From positions 1-8,679 of the forward strand of contig JAUWSP010000086.1 in NCBI GenBank assembly GCA_030610025.1: 8,679 nt of DNA, in the 5' to 3' direction. Under the pieces are notes generated by a model. That model made no database searches. It worked only from the letters and a program-made list of their open reading frames with translations, and was not told where the DNA came from. The translations under genes were made by a program, and so were the position numbers. Below are positions 1 through 6,640 of the stretch, piece by piece; within the stretch, counting starts at the first letter, position 1; each line of letters opens with the position of its first letter. Origin of the DNA: Acidobacteriota bacterium. Its GTDB lineage: Bacteria > Acidobacteriota > Thermoanaerobaculia > Multivoradales > JAHEKO01.

Positions 1-246
1 GGCGTGCGTGTCAACGCTGTGTCCGCTGGTCCGGTTCGTTCTGTTGCGGCTCGCAGTATCCCGGGCTTCGTGAAGCTGTACAACCGTTTCGCGGAGGTAG
101 CGCCGCTCGGTCGCAATATCACCCACGAGGAGGTGGGGCACCTCGGGCTGTTCCTGCTCTCACCGATGTCGACGGGGATCACCGGCGAGGTCGTCTATGT
201 GGACGCCGGCTTCCACACGATGGGCATGGAGATTCCCGCCGAATAG
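1..246 (+). CDS. fabI: Enoyl-[acyl-carrier-protein] reductase (NADH) FabI, C-terminal fragment
   Basis: Only the last 81 codons are present; the gene begins before the window, so no start is assigned. FabI reduces trans-2-enoyl-ACP to acyl-ACP in the last step of each round of type II fatty acid elongation, in the cytoplasm. The fragment starts with GVRVNAVSAGPV, the strand and loop typical of FabI after the catalytic Tyr/Lys helix. It continues with the flexible substrate-binding region (SVAARSIPGF), then PLGRNITHEEVGHLGLFLLS and the closing GITGEVVYVDAGFHTMGM, where FabI proteins carry a VDxG motif. The SAGP plus VDAG combination separates FabI from generic FabG-like short-chain dehydrogenases, although the catalytic residues lie outside the window. 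The gene converges on the minus-strand DUF4388 gene with 43 nt between stop codons and no clear terminator hairpin. Confidence 0.9.
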   Translation, partial: GVRVNAVSAGPVRSVAARSIPGFVKLYNRFAEVAPLGRNITHEEVGHLGLFLLSPMSTGITGEVVYVDAGFHTMGMEIPAE

Positions 247-289
247 TCGAACCGCTGAGCCCGAAGTCTCCGCGTTTCAACGCTCCAGG

Positions 290-1384
290 CTAATTCTCTC
301 TTCTCAGTGCTTCGTAGTGCTCGATGCGCTTGGAGAGGAGATTCTTCTCCATCGCCAGTCCCGCCTGGAGGATGAGCAGTTCCAACTCTTCCAGCCAGCC
401 GCTACTGGCGCCCTCTACGAGTTGATCGCCATAGAGGACGAGCAGAACCTGGTCGTTGACGGTCAGCGGGATAGCCAGCGATTCGCCTTCAGCTGGACCG
501 CCCAGGGCCCCCAGGATGCTCTGGTTCCATTCGGAATCGGTGAGAATCTCGAGGACCGCCTCCTTGCGCTCCGCCGCCTCGCTCAGAATCGAGGGTTGAT
601 CCAGAGGAATCATCAACTGCCGCAGATGGGATTCCGCCTTCTCGTTGCTCGAATCCATGCCGAACTGACCCATGACTCCATAGCCTTCCAGCCGCACGAC
701 GAAGAAGATTCCGCGGCCGAACAGGTCCTGGGCGAAGCTGAGGATCTTCTGCGTGATCTCGCCCGTAAACTCGGGCGATCGAATCTCCCCCATGATGGAC
801 TTCAAGGAGGTGAGATCGCGGGTCGAAGGGCCGGCATCCGAGCCCTCTGGCTCCGTCTCGTTCGGCTCGTCGAGATCGGCCTCCTCCAACCGGGCTGCGA
901 GATCCGAGAGGACTCGGTCGGTTGTGAGACCTTCCCTGATCAGAAAGTCTGCTGCGTCGACCTCGATCTCGCCGTAGTCGGAGAGCTCGAGTGGGTCGAA
1001 TTTGAAGAAGCCGCTCTTCCAGCTCATGAATTCCAGGATGACCTTCTCGGTCTGCTGGTGAACAATGCGCTCCAGGGTCTCTTCGTCGACCGCCTCCATC
1101 TCGAGCAAGATGCTGCCGAGGCGCTGCTCGTGCTCGGCGAGGTGCTGGAGCTCGAGGGCCGTTGTGAGCTGGGTCTCGTCGATGTGTCGGTCGCAGAGCA
1201 GGAGATTGCCCAGGGTCTGCCGGGCAGAGCTGGAGGCGGCGTAGACGATCATCCCCTCGCGAAAGACGATGATTCCTTCTCGATCGCGGCGCGTCAGTTT
1301 GAGTTTGCCGGTTTTCTGGGCGTCGGCAATGGCCTCAAGCAGCTCGGGTAGCTCGACTTCATCCAGCTTTCCGACAAGGCTCAT
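290..1384 (-). CDS. DUF4388 (PATAN-like) protein with C-terminal GAF-like domain
   Basis: 364 aa. Residues 1-65 have the DUF4388 pattern: LVGKLDEVELPELLEAI, KTGKLKL, then GIIVFREGMIVYA. A helical segment (about 68-130, with RLGSILLEMEAVDEETLERIV and EFMSWKSGFFKF) follows, as is usual in these proteins. An acidic, probably disordered linker (about 165-190) leads to a mixed alpha/beta C-terminal half (about 195-350) that looks GAF-like (GIFFVVRLEGYGV, SLAIPLTVNDQVLLVLYGD). DUF4388 domains are common in two-component and gliding or type IV pilus regulators of delta-proteobacteria and relatives, so a cytoplasmic signalling role is inferred; no enzymatic motif is seen. The ATG at 1384 was chosen because it begins the conserved domain and has GGAG five bases upstream (1390-1393); an in-frame ATG at 1456 would add 24 non-conserved residues. 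It lies 122 nt downstream of dnaE2 on the same strand and could be read through from the SOS operon. Confidence 0.75.
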   Translation of the reverse strand: MSLVGKLDEVELPELLEAIADAQKTGKLKLTRRDREGIIVFREGMIVYAASSSARQTLGNLLLCDRHIDETQLTTALELQHLAEHEQRLGSILLEMEAVDEETLERIVHQQTEKVILEFMSWKSGFFKFDPLELSDYGEIEVDAADFLIREGLTTDRVLSDLAARLEEADLDEPNETEPEGSDAGPSTRDLTSLKSIMGEIRSPEFTGEITQKILSFAQDLFGRGIFFVVRLEGYGVMGQFGMDSSNEKAESHLRQLMIPLDQPSILSEAAERKEAVLEILTDSEWNQSILGALGGPAEGESLAIPLTVNDQVLLVLYGDQLVEGASSGWLEELELLILQAGLAMEKNLLSKRIEHYEALRREN

Positions 1385-1451
1385 GTCTTCTCCGACTCTC
1401 GAGCGTGCGTCCCACCGTGGAGACGTTCGCCTCCGCTTCCAGATCGCCGGC

Positions 1452-1460
1452 AGCATACCA
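1452..1460 (-). promoter_or_regulatory. Weak extended -10-like promoter before the DUF4388 gene
   Basis: TGGTATGCT on the minus strand has the TG-N-TATGCT form of an extended -10 element, about 68 nt before the start codon. No clear -35 is present. It lies in the 122-nt gap after dnaE2; nothing else, including a terminator, was recognised there. Confidence 0.25.
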
Positions 1461-1506
1461 TCGGATATCGCCTAGTTCCGTGAAGTCGGTCACTGGGTGG
1501 GCGGGT

Positions 1507-4500
1507 TCAGCGGAAGTCGTGGCTGGGGGCCTCGGCGAGGTCGGGGAGGCGCCAGAGCCTGTCGGCCTTGACGGAAAGAGTTCCATCCCGCTTCTGCAGT
1601 ACCCCTTCCACCACCAGGCCGGGGGAGCGCACGATGAGCTGGCGATGCTCCTGGAGCAGATCGGGCATGACGATGGCCTGGGACATGCCGCTCTCGTCCT
1701 CGAGCGTGAGGAACAGAATGCCCTTGGCAGTTCCAGGCCTCTGGCGTACGGTGACCGCTCCCGCAGTGCGAACGCGTTTGCCGTTGGGAACGTGGCTGAG
1801 ATCGGAGGCCAGGATGACTCCCTGACGGTCCAGGCTCGAACGCAGGTGCTCCAGGGGGTGTGGACCGGTGGTCATTCCGGTGCCGGCGTAATCGGAGAGG
1901 GTTTCGTCGTAGGGGGACATCTCCGGGAGAGGGGAGGCGCTGCCTTCCCCCTCCCGACTTGGGTCCTGGGTCCTGGGGATCGACCGATTCTCATGTAGGG
2001 GAGGGGCTTGCCCCCTCCCGCGGGCGGCCGCAAGGGCCGCCCCTACATCCGATTGAGGGCCTAGGGGCGTAGGGGATTCGAGAGCTTCCCGCTCGAACAG
2101 AGGGCCAGCGGGACGGGCTGCCTGGGCCACTTGCCAGAGAGCGGCGCGCCGGGTCGAGCCCAGGGAGGCGAGAGCTCCGATCTCTGCCAGAACGTCCAGC
2201 TCCTCACGACGTAGCCGACAGCGGCGCGCCAGATCATCGGCGTTGGAGAAGGGGCGCCTCCCCCGGGCCCACTCGATGGCTTCGCCGGCCTCCCTGCGGA
2301 GGCCCCTGACGAAGCGCAGACCGAGTCGGGCAGCCCCTACATCCGATTGAGGGCTTGAGGGCTTGGGGCCCCCAGGACCTTCTTCCCACTGACATTTCCA
2401 CCCCGAGTGGTTCACATCGATGGGGAGGACTTCGACGCCGTGGCGTTGAGCGTCTTTGATCAGGGTAGCTGGGTAGTAGAACCCCATGGGCCAGGCATTG
2501 AGTAGTGCGATCAGGAAGGCGGTCGGGTGGTGCGCCTTGAGATAGGCGCTGGCGTAGGCGATCAGGGCGAAGCTGGCGGCGTGGGACTCGGGGAAGCCAT
2601 AGAGAGCGAAAGAGGTGATGGCGTGGACGACCTGTTCCTGAGCCTCGCCGACAATGCCCTTCTTCGTCATGCCACGACGCAGCTTGGCCTCCAGATTCTG
2701 CATCCGCTCGGCAGAGCGTTTGAACCCCATGGCTCGGCGCAGCTCCTCTGCCTCGCCGCCACTGAAGCCGGCGGCCACCATGGCGACCCGCAGGATCTGC
2801 TCCTGGAAGAGCAGCACTCCCAGGGTGCGCTCGAGGATGGGTTGCAGGCTGGGGTGGGGATAGGTCACCTTTTGGCGCCCCATCGGGCGTTCGAAATAGG
2901 GGTGCACCATGCCGCCGACGATGGGTCCGGGTCGGATGATGGCGACCTGGATCACCAGGTCGTAGAAACAGGTAGGAGCATTGCGGGGCAGAGAGGCCAT
3001 CTGGGCCCGGCTCTCCACCTGGAAGACGCCAACCGTGTCAGCCCTGCGCAGCATCTCGAAGGTGTCGGGGTCGTCGGGCGGCAGGTGGGCGAGGTCGATC
3101 GCGACCTTCTCGTGCTGGCGTATGAGTGGGATCACCTCTTCCAGCGCCTGCAGCATTCCAAGGCCCAGCAGATCCACCTTGATGAGCCCCAAGTCGGCGC
3201 AGTCGTCTTTGTCCCATTGCACCACCACCCGGTTCTCCATGGCGGCGGGCTCCAGGGGCACCACCTCGTCGAGCCGCCCGGCGGCCATCACCATGCCCCC
3301 CGAATGTTGACCCAGGTGCCGTGGCAGGTTCTGGATCTTGCGCCACATCTCGGCGAAGAGCCGTATGCGTGAGTCCTCTGGATCGAAGCCGGCGGCCGCA
3401 AGCTCGACGGAGAGCGACTTGGGGTCGCCACGGCTGGTGTCGTATCGCCAGGTCCCGAGCTGTTTGGCGAGGCGATCGACCTGCTCTGTGGAGTAGCCCA
3501 GGGACTTGGCCACCTCTCGCGCCGCCGAACGGTCCCGGTAGGTGATGACGTTGGCGGTCATGGCGGCACCGTGAGGGCCATAGCGTCGGTAGACGTACTG
3601 GATCACTTTCTCCCGCTGATCTCCGGAAGGCAGATCGAGATCAATGTCGGGCCACTCACCCCGCTCCTCGGACAGGAAGCGCTCGAACAGCAGCTCCATC
3701 TTCACCGGGTCGACGGCGGTGATCGACAGGGCATAGCAGACGGCGCTATTTGCGGCCGAGCCCCGCCCCTGAGCCAGGATCCCCTCACGTTTGCAGAACT
3801 GCACGATGTCCCAGACGATGAGGAAGTAGCCGGCCAGGTCGAGCTTGTCGATCATGGCGAGCTCCTTTCCGATCTGGTCCTGGCTGCGGCCTGTGAGTGG
3901 CTGAAATCGGCTCCGGGCACTGTTCCAGGTGATGTGCCGCAGGTAGGACATGGGAGTCTCGCCGGGTGGTACGGGGTAGTCGGGAAAGCGATAACCGAGG
4001 TCGGCCAGGGTGAAGTCGAGCCGCTGGGCCAGCTCGTAGCTGCCGACGAGGGCCTCCGGATGATCGGCGAAGAGCCGGGTCATCTCCGCTGCGCCTTTCA
4101 GGTGTCGCTCCCGGTTGGCGGCGAGCCGTTGGCCAGCGGCGTCGAGATGGGTGTGGTGGCGGATACAGGTGAGGATGTCGTGCAGTCTCTTGTCTCCGTC
4201 TCGGGCATAGCGCACGCCGTTGGTGGCCACCAGGGGCAGGTCGAGCCGCCGTGCCATGTCGACGAGTGCCTGGTTGCGATGCTCCTCGTGCCGTAGTCGG
4301 TGTCGTTGGAGCTCGACGTAGACGCGGCCCTCGAAAAGACGAGATAGGTAGCGGAGCTGGTGCCTGGCCGGGTCGGCGCCGTCGGTTTCCAAGACATGTG
4401 CCAGCAGCTCTCCGTCTCCGCCGGTGAGGCAGTGGAGCCCCGCGCTGTGCTGCTCGAGGTCCTGCCAATCGACCCGAGCCTCACCCTTGGGTCGTCCTCG

Positions 4501-5124
4501 GGCCGCACCGGTCAGCAAGCGGCAGAGATTGCGGTAGCCAGTGCGGTTGCCAACGAGAAGAGAAAGGCGAATTTCATGTCCTGGGTCCTGGGAGATCGAC
4601 CGATCTTGGTGTAGGGGAGGGGCTTGCCCCCTCCCGCGGGCGGCCGCAAGGGCCGCCCCTACATCAGATTGAGGTGCTGAGGGCGTAGGGAATTCCACTA
4701 CCACTTCCGCGCCGACGATGGCCTTGATTCCTGCTTGACGGGCCGCCTGGTAGAAGCGGGGTGCACCGTAGACACCGTTGCGGTCCAGCAGAGCGACGGC
4801 GCCGAGATCCAGATCGCAGGCCCTCTGGATCAGGTCCTCGGGCAGCGAGGCGCCATCCAGGAACGAGAAGGCGGAGGCGGCGCGAAGCTCGGCGTAGGGG
4901 GTAGGGGTACTGCGGCCCTTTCTGGGCCTTGAGGGCCTAAGCCCGGGTGGGTGGGTGGGAGAGTAGTTCCTCTGCCGCAGCTTCTCTTTGCGGGCTCCGG
5001 GGGAGAGGTAGTCGGGAGCTCGCTGGTTTGCCAGGCTCGTGAAGTCGATGGCAGGAGCCGCGGTTTCCCGGGCCTTCTTCGGGTCCCGGATCTCGGCCGT
5101 CTTGGCAGGTGGTTTGTCAGTCAT
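1507..5124 (-). CDS. dnaE2: Error-prone DNA polymerase DnaE2 (ImuC), with in-frame palindromic-repeat insertions
   Basis: 1205 aa C-family polymerase alpha subunit that performs translesion synthesis in the ImuA-ImuB-DnaE2 mutasome. PHP domain about 77-330 (YAELRAASAFSFLDGAS). The palm carries PDIDLD with D495 and D497, and GLIKVDLLGLG with D651, matching the three catalytic aspartates of Pol III alpha. Fingers about 680-880 (GVFQVESRAQMASLPR; LLFQEQILRVAMVAAGFSGGEA), helix-hairpin-helix about 885-1010, OB fold about 1116-1192 with the DnaE2-like VRQRPGTAKG. It exceeds the usual roughly 1050-1100 aa because of a 76-residue low-complexity N-terminus and repeat-derived peptides at about 145-184, 922-932 and 1017-1063. 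The PHP metal ligands appear lost: HxH is R81-A-A83, the TDH-type motif is LDRN (113-116), NxVHY is NGVRY (302-306). The ATG at 5124 overlaps the imuB stop as ATGACTGA with no good ribosome site, so translational coupling is likely; an in-frame ATG at 5187 lies inside imuB. Confidence 0.95.
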   Translation of the reverse strand: MTDKPPAKTAEIRDPKKARETAAPAIDFTSLANQRAPDYLSPGARKEKLRQRNYSPTHPPGLRPSRPRKGRSTPTPYAELRAASAFSFLDGASLPEDLIQRACDLDLGAVALLDRNGVYGAPRFYQAARQAGIKAIVGAEVVVEFPTPSAPQSDVGAALAAARGRGQAPPLHQDRSISQDPGHEIRLSLLVGNRTGYRNLCRLLTGAARGRPKGEARVDWQDLEQHSAGLHCLTGGDGELLAHVLETDGADPARHQLRYLSRLFEGRVYVELQRHRLRHEEHRNQALVDMARRLDLPLVATNGVRYARDGDKRLHDILTCIRHHTHLDAAGQRLAANRERHLKGAAEMTRLFADHPEALVGSYELAQRLDFTLADLGYRFPDYPVPPGETPMSYLRHITWNSARSRFQPLTGRSQDQIGKELAMIDKLDLAGYFLIVWDIVQFCKREGILAQGRGSAANSAVCYALSITAVDPVKMELLFERFLSEERGEWPDIDLDLPSGDQREKVIQYVYRRYGPHGAAMTANVITYRDRSAAREVAKSLGYSTEQVDRLAKQLGTWRYDTSRGDPKSLSVELAAAGFDPEDSRIRLFAEMWRKIQNLPRHLGQHSGGMVMAAGRLDEVVPLEPAAMENRVVVQWDKDDCADLGLIKVDLLGLGMLQALEEVIPLIRQHEKVAIDLAHLPPDDPDTFEMLRRADTVGVFQVESRAQMASLPRNAPTCFYDLVIQVAIIRPGPIVGGMVHPYFERPMGRQKVTYPHPSLQPILERTLGVLLFQEQILRVAMVAAGFSGGEAEELRRAMGFKRSAERMQNLEAKLRRGMTKKGIVGEAQEQVVHAITSFALYGFPESHAASFALIAYASAYLKAHHPTAFLIALLNAWPMGFYYPATLIKDAQRHGVEVLPIDVNHSGWKCQWEEGPGGPKPSSPQSDVGAARLGLRFVRGLRREAGEAIEWARGRRPFSNADDLARRCRLRREELDVLAEIGALASLGSTRRAALWQVAQAARPAGPLFEREALESPTPLGPQSDVGAALAAARGRGQAPPLHENRSIPRTQDPSREGEGSASPLPEMSPYDETLSDYAGTGMTTGPHPLEHLRSSLDRQGVILASDLSHVPNGKRVRTAGAVTVRQRPGTAKGILFLTLEDESGMSQAIVMPDLLQEHRQLIVRSPGLVVEGVLQKRDGTLSVKADRLWRLPDLAEAPSHDFR
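1924..1956. repeat. Imperfect hairpin next to repeat copy B
   Basis: CGGGAGAGGGGAGGC and GCCTTCCCCCTCCCG are imperfect complements around a 3-nt loop, arms of about 15 nt. On the minus strand its first 10 bases (CGGGAGGGGG) equal those of the first inner hairpin of the repeat, so it may be a diverged partial duplicate. In dnaE2 it encodes SREGEGSASPLPE in the same variable linker. Confidence 0.5.
1963..2079 (-). repeat. Palindromic repeat copy B inside dnaE2 (OB-fold linker)
   Basis: A repeat of about 117 nt that aligns with copy A (4578-4695). A 56-nt core (1994-2049) is identical, and 1994-2079 matches 4610-4695 without gaps at about 80 of 86 positions. The core is bounded by ATGTAGGGG and CCCCTACAT, a 9-bp inverted repeat, and holds two inner hairpins: one with CTTG-like loop DNA between GGGAGGGG and CCCCTCCC arms (one-base bulge), and one with GGGCGGCC and GGCCGCCC arms around GCAAG. 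The left flank carries tandem GGGTCCT units. Read in the dnaE2 frame the shared part encodes PQSDVGAALAAARGRG and then QAPPLH, in a linker (residues about 1017-1063) between PLFE and the SPYDETLSDY segment that DnaE2 proteins normally join directly. Confidence 0.88.
2333..2366 (-). repeat. Truncated palindromic repeat copy C inside dnaE2
   Basis: 22 nt (2333-2354) are identical to copy B 2039-2060 and in the same reading frame, followed by a diverged tail matching the repeat's outer flank (TGAGGGC then GGGG). Only the CCCCTACAT end of the palindrome remains; the two hairpins are absent. It encodes PQSDVGAA (residues 925-932) between WKCQWEE and RLGLRFVRGL, where DnaE2 proteins usually have a short variable loop. 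Confidence 0.75.
4578..4695 (-). repeat. Palindromic repeat copy A inside the dnaE2 PHP domain
   Basis: About 118 nt, the partner of copy B. The identical core is 4610-4665, with terminal TGTAGGGG and CCCCTACA and the same two inner hairpins. The outer flanks also match (GATCGACCGAT and GTCCTGGGTCCTGGG on the left; GATTGAGG and GGCGTAGGG on the right), so the unit is longer than the palindrome. In the dnaE2 frame it encodes PQSDVGAALAAARGRG plus QAPPLH and DRSI (residues about 145-184), breaking the PHP domain between GAEVVVE and IRLSLLVGNRTGYRNLCRLL, which are adjacent strands in ordinary DnaE2. Confidence 0.88.
4901..4939. repeat. Possible degenerate repeat remnant in the dnaE2 N-terminal extension
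   Basis: GTAGGGG (4901-4907), a small hairpin GGCCC-TTTCT-GGGCC, and TTGAGGGCCTA (4929-4939, identical over 11 nt to 2053-2063 of copy B) occur in the same order as the ends of the repeat with most of the middle missing. The dnaE2 frame differs here from that of copies A-C. It may be a decayed copy or chance similarity of GC-rich sequence. Confidence 0.3.
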
Positions 5125-6634
5125 AGATACCGTCGGCGTACCACTCGCCGGTGGAGCGCTGGTAGAAGATCCGGAAGATGCCTCCATCGACGAGCTCGAT
5201 GTCCCAGTAGTCGCGTTCCACGGTCTTTTCCGTCCACCATTCCTCCTCCATTGCCCAGGGTCCCGAAGCCACCTTCACGCGCCCCTGGATGCGGGGCCTC
5301 TTGGCCGAGCCCTCGCTGATGATGGAGAGGATCTCCCGGGGGCAGGAGAGATGAGAGATCACCTCGAGAGGTACCGGCGGCCGCAGTGTGCGTATGGCGA
5401 GCAGGCCCCGGCCCGCCTGTCGTTCAGGGCGCACATCGGGTGGAGGAGGGGGTGCGTACTCCACGAGAGCAGAGCGCTCGGGCCGGTGGCCGTTCACCGT
5501 GCGGGGCGAGCCGACGCGTTCGGATCCGAGCAGGGCGAAGAGTCGCGCCAGAGTCGTGGCCAGCTTGTCGGGTGAGAGGGCGGGAGGGCCGAAGAGAGAG
5601 AGTTGTGCCTCTCGTGGTCGATCAGGGTGGGCGACGATCGTGAAACCGGTGACTGGAGCCGTCGGTGACTCTGCCTCCAGGTCGAGGCGGATCAGCGTCA
5701 GTAGGGTCTTGGCCTCTCGAGTAGGGGCTGGCAGCTGGAGGGTGCGCTGGTGATGGCCATCAGGCTCGAGGCGCAGTGAGGTTTCGAGGCGTGCACAGGC
5801 CAATCCTCGACTTTCGAGGCGTTGGCAGAGACGCTTCAAGGCCGCGCCGGCGACGAAGAGAAAGGGCTCCAGGTTGACCAATGGCCACTCGAGCTCCATG
5901 CCCTCGGCGAAGTGGGGAGGGGGTTGATAGGGGACGAGGGGCCGAGGGTCCAATCCGCGGGCTTTCTCATGCAGCTGTCGGCCTGTCTCACCGAGGCGGC
6001 TGGCGACTTCGTTCTTGGGCAGCCGGGCGAAGTCACCAACAGAGCGGATCCCCCAGCGCTCGAGGGTCTCGATGATTTCGACCTCGGCTGCGAGGCTTCG
6101 CAGGGGTAGGGGGGCCAGAAAGCTCGCTTCTTCGCCTGCGGGCACCAGGTTGGGCGAGGCCGGGAGCTTTGCCGCCACCCGTGCCGCCAACTTGCTCGAG
6201 GCGATGCCGACCCAGGTGGTCAAGCCGGCCTTGTCGGTCGTCACTGTCAGGGCATGCCCGAGGTCCTGCTCGGGGGAATCACCGGGGAAATGGCGATCGA
6301 GGCCGTCCAACTCCAGGTAGGCGACACCTTCTCCAACGTCCTCGACCCGGGGAGAGAAGCTCTCGGCGATCTCCAGCAGGGTTTCCTGTGTCGCCTTTTC
6401 ACAGGGCATGTCACGGGCTCGAACGATGAGATTGGGTAGCAGGGCCCGAGCCTGGGTCAGGGACATCCCGGGGCGAATGCCGACTTGGCGAGCCCTGCGA
6501 GCGGCAGCGACAACCCGGGCAGCGTTGCTGTTGCCCTGGAAGATGGCCACGGCTTCTCCTCGTAGCTCGGGTTCGCTGCGCAGACGGGCGGCGAGAGGAA
6601 ACAGGGGGGTGAAGAGGCAGGCGATTCGGGGCAT
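5117..6634 (-). CDS. imuB: ImuB, Y-family polymerase-like mutasome adaptor
   Basis: 505 aa, normal length for ImuB. The Y-family fold is recognisable: MPRIACLFTPLFPLAARLR at the N-terminus, GIRPGMSLTQARALLP (52-67), a palm segment VEDVGEGVAYLELDG (97-111), and a helix-hairpin-helix-like LERWGIRSVGDFARLP (191-206). The N-terminal aspartate of active Y-family enzymes is missing and the SxDE pair is replaced around GEG (101-103), so it is predicted to be catalytically dead, as known for ImuB. QLSLF at 344-348 matches the beta-clamp binding consensus. The C-terminus (RDYWDIELVDGG through WYADGIYD) is the ImuB-type tail. Its role is to bring DnaE2 and ImuA to the clamp at stalled forks. It starts 6 nt after imuA with only a weak upstream purine stretch and ends inside the dnaE2 start, so it is probably co-translated with both. 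Confidence 0.93.
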   Translation of the reverse strand: MPRIACLFTPLFPLAARLRSEPELRGEAVAIFQGNSNAARVVAAARRARQVGIRPGMSLTQARALLPNLIVRARDMPCEKATQETLLEIAESFSPRVEDVGEGVAYLELDGLDRHFPGDSPEQDLGHALTVTTDKAGLTTWVGIASSKLAARVAAKLPASPNLVPAGEEASFLAPLPLRSLAAEVEIIETLERWGIRSVGDFARLPKNEVASRLGETGRQLHEKARGLDPRPLVPYQPPPHFAEGMELEWPLVNLEPFLFVAGAALKRLCQRLESRGLACARLETSLRLEPDGHHQRTLQLPAPTREAKTLLTLIRLDLEAESPTAPVTGFTIVAHPDRPREAQLSLFGPPALSPDKLATTLARLFALLGSERVGSPRTVNGHRPERSALVEYAPPPPPDVRPERQAGRGLLAIRTLRPPVPLEVISHLSCPREILSIISEGSAKRPRIQGRVKVASGPWAMEEEWWTEKTVERDYWDIELVDGGIFRIFYQRSTGEWYADGIYD

Positions 6635-6640
6635 GGACTT

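Noticed and set aside
197..1351. Long + strand open frame opposite the DUF4388 gene
   Set aside because: No recognisable domain. The minus-strand frame has a DUF4388 domain and a good ribosome site; the + frame is a product of GC-rich codon use.
1860..2072. + strand frame reading through repeat copy B (ending GRPQGPPLHP...)
   Set aside because: It is the reverse reading of the palindromic element within dnaE2; it has no domain and no ribosome site.
2527..3372. Several + strand open frames opposite dnaE2 (also 3571-4296)
   Set aside because: They are antisense to the conserved catalytic core of DnaE2 and show no protein family signal.
1963..4695. Repeat copies as a CRISPR array or insertion sequence
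   Set aside because: There are only three dispersed copies with no regular spacers and no transposase gene; the units are themselves coding and palindromic.
5125..5187. Upstream in-frame ATG (5187) as the dnaE2 start
   Set aside because: It would place 21 extra Ser/Pro-rich residues inside imuB; the ATG overlapping the imuB stop fits operon coupling better.
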